Shown here in pieces: positions 45,879-55,153 of a DNA stretch of 64,000 nt. The first letter of the stretch is position 1. Every line of letters begins with the position of its first letter. The position numbers and the translations under genes are program-made. The stretch comes from an uncultured Saprospiraceae bacterium (GTDB taxonomy: Bacteria; Bacteroidota; Bacteroidia; Chitinophagales; Saprospiraceae): NCBI GenBank assembly GCA_937928405.1, contig CALFWZ010000066.1, positions 186,001-250,000 of the forward strand. The letters run 5' to 3'. Below the pieces are notes generated by a model that was not told the DNA's origin, made no database searches, and saw only the letters and a list, made by a program, of their open reading frames with translations.

Positions 45879-45885
45879 TTTGCCT

Positions 45886-46641
45886 ATGTCTCGTATTAAT
45901 ATTCATTCATTGTTAGAAAAATTTGGAGATCATCCTTCGAAGTTTGTTGCCTCATTGGAACAATTACTAGAAAGTCAACCACTGGCAGATAAAGCAGAAT
46001 CTTTTTTAATTATTGGAAATGATTTGCTTAAACGAGAGAAGTTTTTATTGACTTTAGCAGTCAATAAAAGAGGACTTACTTATTTTAAAGAATTACGAAA
46101 AAACACTAAAATCGCTGAATGTTATAATGCAATAGGAATCGCACATCGACATCTGGGGAATATGAATGAGGCATTGGTGGCTTATGAAAACACATTAATT
46201 ATTCAACTGAAATCGAGTGATAAGGAAGGTATTTCACAAGCACGTAATAATTTAGGAGTGTTTTATTATCATCAAGGAAACTACCAAAAAGCATTAAGTA
46301 ATTATGAATTAGCACTTCAGATAGACAAAAGCATAAATGATGAGGTAAGTATAGGCATAGGGCTAATGAACATTGGAATGTGTTATGATATGTTAGGACA
46401 ATTTGATTTGTCGATAAATTATCATGAAAGGGCGTTGCCAATATTTAAGAAGCTTGATCGCTTAAAGAGTATAACTCGTTGTTTAATAAGTTTGGGAACG
46501 ACTTATTATCGAATGGGAGCATTTGAAAAGAGTATAGGATATCAAGAGCAAGCACTTCAATTTTCACTTCAATTAGAAAGTGTTGTATTGGAAGCAAAAT
46601 GTTATACCAACTTAAGTATTGTATATACAGAATTAACTTAA
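45886..46641 (+). CDS. TPR protein, upstream part of a gene split by an in-frame stop
   Basis: The ATG at 45886 (MSRINIHSLLEKFG) is a better start than the TTG at 45880. TPR units such as YNAIGIAHRHLGNMNEALVA and ARNNLGVFYYHQGNYQKALS repeat every 40 residues. The frame stops at TAA 46639-46641 in the middle of a repeat (YTELT), while the same frame continues directly with FQKAIILLEKAIQLNHD. The start is 8 nt after the CHAT stop, so it is in that operon. Confidence 0.7.
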   Translation: MSRINIHSLLEKFGDHPSKFVASLEQLLESQPLADKAESFLIIGNDLLKREKFLLTLAVNKRGLTYFKELRKNTKIAECYNAIGIAHRHLGNMNEALVAYENTLIIQLKSSDKEGISQARNNLGVFYYHQGNYQKALSNYELALQIDKSINDEVSIGIGLMNIGMCYDMLGQFDLSINYHERALPIFKKLDRLKSITRCLISLGTTYYRMGAFEKSIGYQEQALQFSLQLESVVLEAKCYTNLSIVYTELT

Positions 46642-47730
46642 TTTCAGAAAGCGATTATTCTACTAGAAAAGGCGATTCAACTTAACCACGACATAGGAAA
46701 TATAGGAAGTCTGGCAAAGGCATTTGGAAGCATAGCCAACCTTTATTTTAGATTAGGTAACTATGATCAAGCTACTATTTATATCGAAAAAAATTTAGCT
46801 ATTTTAAATAAAACTGAGAATACTGCCGGGGTATCTATGGCTTATGGAACCTTGGCAAATGTTCATCAAGCAAAAGGAGAGTACACGGAAGCACTTAAGT
46901 GTTTAGATAAAGTATTGGCAATTAATAAGAGAATTGGAGACAAAGTTATTGACTTATCTGCTTATGTAAATATTGGTAACGCATACTATAATCAAAATCA
47001 ATTTGAGAAAGCGATCACTTATTATGAGAAGGCCATTAAATTAAATGCAGATAAAATAAATAATACTTCAACTGAGGGGACAATTTATATTAATTATGGG
47101 AATGCTCAGTTAGAATTAGGAAATCTTAAGCAAGCGTTTGAATTACAACAGAAGGCAATTGTGATAGGTAGGTCGAATAATGAACCAACAACCTTGTTTC
47201 AGGCCCACTTGAATTTAATGCATTATTACTTAAAAAAAAAGGATTTTGAAAACGCATATCATTGTTGCAAAGAAGCATTAGAAATCGGAATTGGAATATT
47301 AGGGGATATTTTAGAGGAGTTTCATCGCATAAGTTTTTCAGAAAAAGTCTCTAGTGCATATTTTTATATTATCGTAATTGGATTAGAATTAAATTATAGA
47401 TCATCTGCCTTTTATTATTTGGAGCAGAGCAAATCAGGGGCATTAATTACCTTACTCTCTAATCTTGATTATGTCCCTCGATTTACGTCAAACCCTTCAA
47501 TCACTATCTTATTACAAAAAGAAAAAAAGATTCTTTCTGTGATAAAAGCAATCCAAATTCGCCATCTTCAATCAGATCCTTCAATCATTGAACCCGGCAC
47601 CATTGCACAACTAGAATTAAGTTTGGAAGAAGTTTATCAGGTAATTGAGCAATACGATAAAAACTATGTCGCAACTAGAAAAGGAAGAAACTTATCTTTC
47701 CAAGAGGTGCAAAAACTATTAGAGACTTAA
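46642..47730 (+). pseudogene. TPR protein, downstream part after the in-frame stop; CHAT domain absent
   Basis: In frame with 45886-46641 and open from the codon after its TAA; the first ATG is at 46837. It continues TPR units (AFGSIANLYFRLGNYDQATI, ANVHQAKGEYTEALKCLDKV, NIGNAYYNQNQFEKAITYYE). It ends YLEQSKSGALITLL, then RKGRNLSFQEVQKLLET, again exactly at the linker before a CHAT domain, and no CHAT follows. The whole (45886-47730) is a broken or programmed-readthrough TPR gene. If translation restarts at 46837, a 297-aa protein would result. Confidence 0.65.
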
Positions 47731-47920
47731 AATTAACATACTGGAAGAATGGTTACTTTACGTGCGCTAAATATTTGAAAATCATCATTTTGTATATACT
47801 TAATGATTAATATTTATGCTTTATTAAGGGGAAAACACCTGAAATTGTTTTTTTTATTCTGATTTGATTCTAAGAAATTGTGCAACTGTTAAATTTGTTT
47901 AACCAAAAAAACCTAAAGAT

Positions 47921-50617
47921 ATGAGACAAATATTTAGCAACACCTATTTCGAAAATAATCATGGAGAGGTAAATGTTACAAATTACATTCAGAAAAATAA
48001 CTCATCTTTACAATTTGAAGAAATAGTAAATCTGCGCGCTTATACTGGATTTATAGCACCTTCCATATCCACCACCTTACTTGCCAAAATTCAACAGAGC
48101 CGGATTTTAATACTCTCAATAAGTAGTGCTTTTGATAAAGACCTTTATCTACGATATCTAGCTGCCAGTCTGTCAAATTCTAACAATAGTATTCCGGCAA
48201 AGGAATGGGCCTCTTCAAATGAAAACAATAGCTTAACAGTAGCTTTAAAACAGGAAACGTCAGATTCTATCTTTATTATCGACGACATACACCCTAAGGA
48301 TGTCAACTTTGATTTGATTACACTAAACCGGATTGCACAGACAAAAAATGCGTTTATCCTGATTAGTACAGATGTAAAAGATACGGTTTGGAAATTAGAT
48401 CCTGCTATTCAACAAATGTATTGGCACGAGCTAAACAATTTTTACTATGCCCCTAATGACTTGAAGAAAGAGCTTGGAAAGGCGCTTGGGAATAGTCGGT
48501 CTCTAATTTTCAACAAACTCTCAGATCAGCTTAAAAACAGTTTATTAGACGAAGCTAATCTATATAAAATTGGAACCTCCTTGGGTACTCCTGAAAGAAT
48601 ATATCTATTCGTTCAGTATCTTTCGGCTCACCAATCTCCCATTACCCAAGATGCAATAAAGGAGGCAGTGAAAATGGCGATACAACAAAAAGATAAAATT
48701 GTCACCCGTACGTTCGATGGGTTGGGAGAAACTGAAAAATTTGTGGTTTTAGGGTTATCTTTTTTTGATGGATGCTTTGACGACCAATTTTTTGCAGCCA
48801 TGAAAGCCTTGGCACAAGATGGTTGGGCTATAAGAAATGAGAAATTGCAAGTACTGGATTATTGTGATTTAGATACTACATCAAACTTTTTTTATTTTAG
48901 TGAAGTCGGAGATGATATTCGGTTAGTGAAAACCAAATTTTCTGAATTGAGGCATCTTTTACTTGAAGATAATTGGAGCTCTTTTAGAAGACATTTATTA
49001 ATGGCGCTATCTTCTATTTCACGATTGGTAATTGATTCTATAGATAACCAGAATAGTAATTGGGAACTTTATGGAACTCGTGAAAAACGACAGCGGCTAA
49101 GAGTCATCTTAGGACACACTATAAGTGATTTTGGTATCCACTCACCTTCTTCTGTTCAAAAGATATTAATAACACTTGCCTCGCATAACGATATTACTAT
49201 TCAAAGAGTAGCTGCGAAAGCGATGGCTCGTTGGAGGCAACATGGAAAAGATAAATTGCTTTTTAATACTCTTGAAAAATGGCAAGGAGAAAATCGGTTT
49301 GCGAAACTTGTTACGAAAATATTAGAAGACCAAGGAATTAAATTAGATAATAATAACAGCGCATTAAACTACATTCGAGCGACTACAGTGCTTGCTTTAG
49401 GTTATGCCTCGGTTTATGATAAGCCCGATGATCTTTCCGACGAAATTATTCAATTTTTTGAAGATTTTTTGTTTGATACAAACAAATTAGTAAGGAATCG
49501 GATAGAATTTATTATTCCTCAGATTGTTCATCATCATACAATGAAACTTTATGATAATGGAAATGGGTTACTTAATAAACTTATTAACCACTCTAACTTT
49601 ATTTTTCCAACTGCTTTGGGTTTGGCCAGGGCGTTATTAGACTACCCTGAAAAAACTAGAAATCTAATGCATCTGTGGATTTCTAACCATCGACAGCATG
49701 ATAATTTTAAAGCCGTTGATCCGTCTTTGAAAAAAAATAAAGGATGCTTTGGTTTTTTATTTGGGTTCTCAACGGTAGAACGTAAAAAAGATGATGAGAC
49801 GTTAAGAACGCGGGATCGAGTAATTATAACCTTGATCTTTACTTGTCAGCAATTGATTTTTTTAAAAGACGAGCATGCGTTGGTCACATCAAAGTCAGCT
49901 ATTGAAATTCTTTTTGATCTTCGCCAAACGGAACAGAGTATTATCATTAAGGAATTGCTTTTTAATATTCTGACAAGCCTAATGGAGGAAAATAAACCTG
50001 ATATTGCAGATATATTAATTAAACAACTACAGTCTGGAGAAGAAGCGCTATTAATTAAAAGCCTAGGAGATAGATACTTGGAAGAAAGGAAAAGTATGAC
50101 GGGTGGTGATCAAAAGCTTAAGCTAGCAACGGGTTCTTGTGCAATCTGGATAGATAGCAAGAGACCAGATACTTATATTGAGAAATTGATGAAAAATTGG
50201 TTAATTAAAGGGGAAAAGCGTCAACGACAATTAGCATTTAAGGCGTTAATCCATTTTGCTAAAATCTTAAATACATATGAAGCAGCACTGATTGATAGTA
50301 TTTTGACAAAAAGAGAGCGTCAGGCAGAAAAGATGAAAGAAGAAGCAAGATTAAAGTTATTAGAAGATCAAAAAAGGAATGTTTCAATTAACATAGAAGA
50401 GTTCAAAAAAGCAGCAATCAGTCGTTTAAAACGTAAATGGAATTTGAGTGGCGTTTCCTCAAAAAATAAAAAAATTTTAGACGATATTTATCCGGTCATT
50501 GAAAAGGCGAACTTTGAAATTACAGATTTAGAAACGGTAGCCAATTTGCTAGGTGAAGATAACTCAATTGAACCAGAAATTTCTAGGAAAATCCGAACGC
50601 TTTGGAAGAATGTTTAA
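47921..50617 (+). CDS. degenerate STAND-like protein with HEAT-type repeats and amyloid-like N-terminal motif
   Basis: 898 residues. Residues 7-26 (NTYFENNHGEVNVTNYIQKN) form an Asn/Gly-rich motif closely matched in the next protein. Residues about 35-230 follow the order of a STAND P-loop NTPase: a strand RILILSISS where Walker A should be (the GKT is lost), SIFIIDDIHP at Walker B, and NAFILISTDV at sensor 1. The rest is a helical solenoid with HEAT-like units (IQRVAAKAMARWRQHGKDKL, KALIHFAKIL). Without Walker A it probably cannot hydrolyse ATP and would act as scaffold or receptor. No signal peptide. Confidence 0.68.
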   Translation: MRQIFSNTYFENNHGEVNVTNYIQKNNSSLQFEEIVNLRAYTGFIAPSISTTLLAKIQQSRILILSISSAFDKDLYLRYLAASLSNSNNSIPAKEWASSNENNSLTVALKQETSDSIFIIDDIHPKDVNFDLITLNRIAQTKNAFILISTDVKDTVWKLDPAIQQMYWHELNNFYYAPNDLKKELGKALGNSRSLIFNKLSDQLKNSLLDEANLYKIGTSLGTPERIYLFVQYLSAHQSPITQDAIKEAVKMAIQQKDKIVTRTFDGLGETEKFVVLGLSFFDGCFDDQFFAAMKALAQDGWAIRNEKLQVLDYCDLDTTSNFFYFSEVGDDIRLVKTKFSELRHLLLEDNWSSFRRHLLMALSSISRLVIDSIDNQNSNWELYGTREKRQRLRVILGHTISDFGIHSPSSVQKILITLASHNDITIQRVAAKAMARWRQHGKDKLLFNTLEKWQGENRFAKLVTKILEDQGIKLDNNNSALNYIRATTVLALGYASVYDKPDDLSDEIIQFFEDFLFDTNKLVRNRIEFIIPQIVHHHTMKLYDNGNGLLNKLINHSNFIFPTALGLARALLDYPEKTRNLMHLWISNHRQHDNFKAVDPSLKKNKGCFGFLFGFSTVERKKDDETLRTRDRVIITLIFTCQQLIFLKDEHALVTSKSAIEILFDLRQTEQSIIIKELLFNILTSLMEENKPDIADILIKQLQSGEEALLIKSLGDRYLEERKSMTGGDQKLKLATGSCAIWIDSKRPDTYIEKLMKNWLIKGEKRQRQLAFKALIHFAKILNTYEAALIDSILTKRERQAEKMKEEARLKLLEDQKRNVSINIEEFKKAAISRLKRKWNLSGVSSKNKKILDDIYPVIEKANFEITDLETVANLLGEDNSIEPEISRKIRTLWKNV

Positions 50618-50672
50618 ATGAATATTTGAATATTACTGTTTGTCATTTACTTAATCATTAAAATTATTTCTT

Positions 50673-52439
50673 TTGGAAGATCAAATATTGGCGTTGAGCA
50701 ACATACAGGTCAGGTTTATTGTAGGGCACTTAGGAGACAGATATGCACTATTATTTGATAAGCCTGTTAATAAAATTCATGCTAAGCCAAGCAATGTCAA
50801 TTACCGATTTATTAAACAATTGCTTATTGATATTTCGCATTTGTCGGAACCAGAAAAGGAGCGTATTTCTGAACTTATTTTAAAAAGTGAAATAGCTAGC
50901 GACATTGAACCCGTTGTAGCAATGGATATAGTAACAGGGGCTGTACTCATTTCTGGTATGGCAATGGTTTATGCCTATAAAATAAAACTAGCTACCTTAA
51001 ATAATACAAATACTACTGCTTTAAATGGTGAAGAAGAATTACTTAAAATTGTTAAAAATCCCACACCTGTTTTAGAGACTACTTTGCGAGAATTCTTTAA
51101 TCAATCCATTGCGGGATCTCAGATATTAAAGACTATGAAAATAAAACCAATGGCAGATATTGTAATACTAACGGCAGTGGAAACAGAATTTGCCGCCGTA
51201 TGTAAACATCTAAAAGAGATTCAGCGAGAAAAAGATGATCGCACCAAAAACATATATAAAATAGGAAAATTTAATGGTTATCGAATCGCAGTGCGTTGCA
51301 CAGAACAAGGGAATTATAAAATGGCTTTAGAAGCAGATCGGGCGTTACAATATTTTTCTCCACAGGTTGTCCTATTGGTCGGAATTGCAGGCAGTAGAAA
51401 AAAAGCAAAAGTTACTATTGGTGATGTAGTTATTGTTACCCGTGTATATTCCTATGAATCAGGAAAAGAATCTAAAGACGGATTTTTATCCAGAGATGTT
51501 GGCGGGCCAATGAATCATGAACTGTTGGAAGAGGCAAAAGATTGGGCTAGGGAGAAGGAGTGGCAAAATTTAACTAACCATAAATCCATAGAATACAAAG
51601 TGGTCCCAGGGTCAATAGCATCTGGCGAAAAGGTAGTTATATATAGTAAATCCAGAACAGCGGAGCTTATTAAAAAAAATAGTGAAGATACTATTGCTAT
51701 TGAAATGGAAGGCGTTGGGCTATCTGTAGCATTACACGCACTTCAAAACGTAAAGGGTATTAACATTAGAGGCATATCAGATTTATTAGACGGGAAAGAC
51801 CAAACTTATGACAATGGTGATCGTGAACTTGCCGCAGAAAACGCAAGTGCCTTTGCTTTTTATCTTATCAGTAAGTTGGATTTAGAACCTAAAAAGGAAA
51901 CATATTTTACTGACCCGCTAAAGTCCAATAAACCAGAAACCAACCTAAACACACCTAATAATATCAATAATAGTAGAACAATTAATACAGAAAAATATGT
52001 AGAGAATGACAATAGTAGAGTTATAAATACCCGGGAATATATTGAAAACAACCAAGGAGTTGTAAATATCAATTCTACAGAACAACCACCCAAAAAAGAA
52101 TCTGGAATAGAATCTTCCATTGCCAAACATCAAGGTGCCTCAAATCAGGATGGTCAGTCTCAAATTTTAACAATCCGTACTAATTTCAAAGACAAACTAG
52201 TTCAAGGTAATTTAAACCTCGTATTGAATGAATTGAACATCTCACTAAAACAGGATAGCCGTATTAAAAACGAAGTACTCAATTTGTTGTCAAGGTATCT
52301 TGATAAGAAAAAGGAAAAGATGGCTGGCGTACTTAAACAAAATTTATTTGATATTAAAATAAACAATATTCGAATTGCAACCCTTGATCTAATAGATAAA
52401 ATTAGTGAAAGTGATCTGATAATAGATAGATTTTCTTGA
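50673..52439 (+). CDS. nucleoside-phosphorylase-fold effector with amyloid-like motifs and EAD11-like tail
   Basis: Start is TTG (MEDQILALSNIQ); there is no close ATG. Residues 81-103 are hydrophobic, a possible membrane helix. Residues 161-402 are a PNP/UDP phosphorylase-type domain: ADIVILTAVETEFAAV, VVLLVGIAGS, GDVVIVTRVYSYE, IAIEMEGVGL and the catalytic Asp in GISDLLDGK. Residues 435-467 hold two repeats (RTINTEKYVENDN; RVINTREYIENNQGVVNIN) like the start of the upstream protein. Residues 505-577 (FKDKLVQGNLNLVLNELN, LNLLSRYLDKKKEKM) resemble effector-associated domain 11. Domains of this fold act as nucleotide- or nucleoside-cleaving effectors in prokaryotic and fungal immune proteins; that role is inferred here. 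Confidence 0.78.
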   Translation: MEDQILALSNIQVRFIVGHLGDRYALLFDKPVNKIHAKPSNVNYRFIKQLLIDISHLSEPEKERISELILKSEIASDIEPVVAMDIVTGAVLISGMAMVYAYKIKLATLNNTNTTALNGEEELLKIVKNPTPVLETTLREFFNQSIAGSQILKTMKIKPMADIVILTAVETEFAAVCKHLKEIQREKDDRTKNIYKIGKFNGYRIAVRCTEQGNYKMALEADRALQYFSPQVVLLVGIAGSRKKAKVTIGDVVIVTRVYSYESGKESKDGFLSRDVGGPMNHELLEEAKDWAREKEWQNLTNHKSIEYKVVPGSIASGEKVVIYSKSRTAELIKKNSEDTIAIEMEGVGLSVALHALQNVKGINIRGISDLLDGKDQTYDNGDRELAAENASAFAFYLISKLDLEPKKETYFTDPLKSNKPETNLNTPNNINNSRTINTEKYVENDNSRVINTREYIENNQGVVNINSTEQPPKKESGIESSIAKHQGASNQDGQSQILTIRTNFKDKLVQGNLNLVLNELNISLKQDSRIKNEVLNLLSRYLDKKKEKMAGVLKQNLFDIKINNIRIATLDLIDKISESDLIIDRFS

Positions 52440-52471
52440 CCTCCGTTCCTAAAATTAAAATATTTTTTTTA

Positions 52472-52501
52472 AGAGCTCTCATTTTATGAGGGCTCTTTTT
52501 A
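52472..52501 (+). terminator. intrinsic terminator of the conflict-gene set
   Basis: AGAGCTCTCAT pairs with ATGAGGGCTCT (one T-G wobble) and is followed by TTTTTAG, 32 nt after the stop of the effector gene. Confidence 0.9.
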
Positions 52502-52610
52502 GTTAGCATCAAAAGTGAATTTAAACAGGAAAAAGCCATCAATTGGTATGACGAACACTTTTTTATAACAATCTCACTCCATCCTTCAACTCTCTTTACG
52601 CATGATAAAA

Positions 52611-52645
52611 ATTTACGTGAATTTACAAGGTAAATTCACGTAAAT
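52611..52645. promoter_or_regulatory. perfect 16-bp inverted repeat upstream of a small membrane protein
   Basis: ATTTACGTGAATTTAC and GTAAATTCACGTAAAT are exact complements separated by AAG. There is no U tail, so an operator for a dimeric regulator is more likely than a terminator. It lies 84 nt before the small ORF at 52730. Confidence 0.6.
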
Positions 52646-52729
52646 ACCTGATTTACAGTTATTTAATGGAATAGTGCTCTAGTAAACTTGATCTTTGTAC
52701 TGTCTTCTTTATAAAAATAATACTTAAAG

Positions 52730-52903
52730 ATGTTTACTAAATTATTTATTTATGGAATCCTTATTTATTGCTGTATTAAAATTGCTATTGCTTTTGTTAG
52801 AGGATTTATTGCGATTATTGGAGTAACCTGTAAGGTATTAAAACTACTCCTTCTGAGCATGGCTCTAACAACATTATTACTTCTTATTATTTCACAAATC
52901 TAA
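52730..52903 (+). CDS. 57-aa membrane peptide
   Basis: ATG at 52730, TAA at 52901-52903. The product is almost wholly hydrophobic with two helices (LFIYGILIYCCIKIAIAFV and LKLLLLSMALTTLLLLIISQ) joined by a short basic turn. It resembles holin-like or type I toxin-like peptides in size and make-up, but no family can be named. It lies between a perfect dyad and a structured GC-rich stretch, with a terminator at 53160, suggesting one small transcription unit. Confidence 0.55.
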   Translation: MFTKLFIYGILIYCCIKIAIAFVRGFIAIIGVTCKVLKLLLLSMALTTLLLLIISQI

Positions 52904-52906
52904 AAA

Positions 52907-52973
52907 CATAGGTATGGTTGCTTTAACAAAGCGGCTCCCTGAACTGCCATTCAGGAAGCCTGGGCATTCTATG
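52907..52973 (+). ncRNA. candidate structured RNA (three-way junction) in a GC-rich patch
   Basis: CATAG (52907-52911) pairs with CTATG (52969-52973). Inside are GCTTT/AAAGC (52920-52924 with 52928-52932) and GGCT-CCTGAA with TTCAGG-AAGCC (52933-52960). The patch 52930-53035 is clearly richer in GC than its surroundings, a known hint of structured RNA in AT-rich genomes. Either strand could be the RNA; a short peptide or mobile-element scrap cannot be ruled out. Confidence 0.4.
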
Positions 52974-53159
52974 TCCTTATCTGGCCTCTCTCGTCCACCG
53001 CCCACTTCAGTATTCGTGCTTTTGGAGTAGCAGTAAACTTCGATTGAAACCCAATTTGTTCATATAAAATTTGAATGCCATGTCAATCATTGTAATCATT
53101 GTAATATTGATTGTAATTGAAGATAGTATTATTCTTTAACTACACCAAAATTATTTTAC

Positions 53160-53190
53160 TCCTGCCCTTCTTTAAAGGGCAGGATTTTTT
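53160..53190 (+). terminator. intrinsic terminator of the small unit
   Basis: TCCTGCCCTT pairs with AAGGGCAGGA and is followed by TTTTTT on the plus strand. The next gene is on the minus strand and converges here. Confidence 0.92.
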
Positions 53191-53201
53191 CACTAAATAT
53201 T

Positions 53202-54623
53202 CTATGGAATAAGGTTGATTTGTTCCAGAAACCAATCTCTACATATTAGAAATTGAGAATCAGTAGCAAGTGTTTTGAGTTTGGTTTTATCAGGTGTTTC
53301 TTTGATCAATTTTCGGAATAGCCTCACAAAATTGAAACTACTTTCTTTGACTTTCTCATTTAAGGTTTTGTTTCTTTTTAAAAAAATATCAAACGCATTT
53401 ATTTGTGCGGATATCAATTCTTTGTTTTCTTTTAATTCATAAAAACTCCTGATTGTAAGTGTTCGAGCTCTAATATCAAAGATAACATTCTCAAAGGTAA
53501 CATCAGCTATTGCTTCAATTACCTTTGAAAAAGACTGGTCTTCAAACAAGATTTTTGCTCTCCCTAATCGAACTACATTATTCCGTTTATCTTCCTCGAT
53601 GTAGTTTTTCCAATTTTCAATAAACTCATTAGGCCAGTCTAGATTATCAAGCTCTCCTGACTTTTTGAGATAGCATGCAGTATCAATAATATTATAAAAT
53701 CGAATACTACTTATCAGTCCATTTGTAGCCAGTATATCATTGTCAATAGCAAAATTAAATAAATCAAAAGCTTCAGAAATAAATTGTTTCTTACCTTGGT
53801 TTATTTTCTGTGTGACAAAGTTTAATAAATAGCTATTTAGTATGTGCAAATCCTGTTTTTGTAATAATTCTTTATTGATGTCAAGATCATTTTTTAGAGC
53901 ATTGTAATGCTGGATATCCTCATTAGATATAAGTAAAATAGCTAACCGAAATAATGCAGTGAGAGGAGTTCCCTTTAGTTTCTTTTTTTGGTAAACATCA
54001 ATAGAATCCTCAAGTAGGTTTATTGTTAATTCTTCCTGAAGTAGATTTTTGCGACTCATCAATTCACAGGCATATTTAAACTTTGCACTAATAAAAAACA
54101 AATCTAAATTTTCCATAGCCGTTTTAATAGAAGGCTTATCTACCGTAAGTTTCTCTGTGTTAGTTTTGTAGTAGTTAGAATGGTTCAGTTTTAATCTATT
54201 CAAAAAGAGCCAAAAATCGATTTTTTCTTGATCATTCAAATAACCATTAAGCTCTTCCAATTTTCTTGTGAAAAATTTATTGGCGTTTCTTTTTTTTAAG
54301 TTTTGCATCAGTAAATAATTTCTTTCAAATGGTTCAGCTTTCAATTCTAGAAGTACTAAGAAGTCTTCTAAAATCAAATAGAGATCGGAAACTGCATCCA
54401 TGATCTTCCGGTAGTTAAATGGTCGACCTTTAAAAATTTTCTTGAAAGCTATTTTTTTGTCTAGATCTTCATGGTCATATCTTGAATGAAATTTTTTAAT
54501 ATACTTAAAGACGCTTATAGCGATTTTCTTCTTGGCGTGTCTGGTAGTAAGGTATTGCTCAAATTGACTTAATTCAATTGAGGTTAATGTTTTAAGTAGC
54601 GTTAAAAACTTATTATTTAGCAT
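53202..54623 (-). CDS. hypothetical helical protein of a Saprospiria-type family
   Basis: 473 residues, no signal peptide. The N-terminal region (LTSIELSQFEQYLTTRHAKK, AFKKIFKGRPFNYRKIMDAV, SDLYLILEDFLVLLELK) follows a pattern common in uncharacterised Bacteroidota proteins in which a short domain precedes a helical array. The remainder is helical hairpins without motif. It resembles in layout the 498-aa protein at 40499. It is the only minus-strand gene in the right third; its role is unknown. Confidence 0.75.
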   Translation of the reverse strand: MLNNKFLTLLKTLTSIELSQFEQYLTTRHAKKKIAISVFKYIKKFHSRYDHEDLDKKIAFKKIFKGRPFNYRKIMDAVSDLYLILEDFLVLLELKAEPFERNYLLMQNLKKRNANKFFTRKLEELNGYLNDQEKIDFWLFLNRLKLNHSNYYKTNTEKLTVDKPSIKTAMENLDLFFISAKFKYACELMSRKNLLQEELTINLLEDSIDVYQKKKLKGTPLTALFRLAILLISNEDIQHYNALKNDLDINKELLQKQDLHILNSYLLNFVTQKINQGKKQFISEAFDLFNFAIDNDILATNGLISSIRFYNIIDTACYLKKSGELDNLDWPNEFIENWKNYIEEDKRNNVVRLGRAKILFEDQSFSKVIEAIADVTFENVIFDIRARTLTIRSFYELKENKELISAQINAFDIFLKRNKTLNEKVKESSFNFVRLFRKLIKETPDKTKLKTLATDSQFLICRDWFLEQINLIP

Positions 54624-55153
54624 ACTTCAATTTTTAAGGGAGATAGAATTTTCCATTACAGTAGTTATTCAACTGCTCAAAAAATGATAAAGATAATTGA
54701 CCACTGCTATTTTACTTTTTAGTTTTTAGTTTTTTTTACAAATAAAACAGAAAATATACCTAGTGTGTTTGTTTTAAAATGTGGAAAATATAAAATTTTA
54801 ATCCATTGAAAATCAGTTACTTGCACCTACATTTAATTTTTTTTTGTCGATTAGCACGTGGAAACACTTCAAAAATGTATTTAGAATTAACAATATATAT
54901 ATTGATATTTGAATGCCGGTATTAGAAGTGTTCAACGATGTTCATAAAGCTAAAAGCAATTTAGAGAACACCTAATGTAAACACATTATTTAGATTATAC
55001 CTAACGCTTTGCAAACTTAAACATTCTAACGAAAACGATTTAAAAACAGAGAATTTTTTTATAGTTTCTTCGAGCGATTTAGATCCTCATAACATCATTT
55101 TTTTCACTGTTCTGGACTTGAAAACTATTATTTAATTATAAAAATAAAAAAAT
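54624..55153. other. 530-bp AT-rich divergent intergenic stretch
   Basis: It should carry the promoters of the 473-aa gene (-) and of the TerY-P set (+). Apart from AT-rich runs and a short CAATATATATATTG palindrome near 54890, I see no gene, repeat or RNA. Confidence 0.5.

Noticed and set aside
52907-53040. Short peptide ORF MVALTKRLPELPF (plus) or a coding scrap on the minus strand in the GC-rich patch
   Set aside because: Neither frame has family features, and nested base pairing explains the composition better; kept as a low-confidence RNA.
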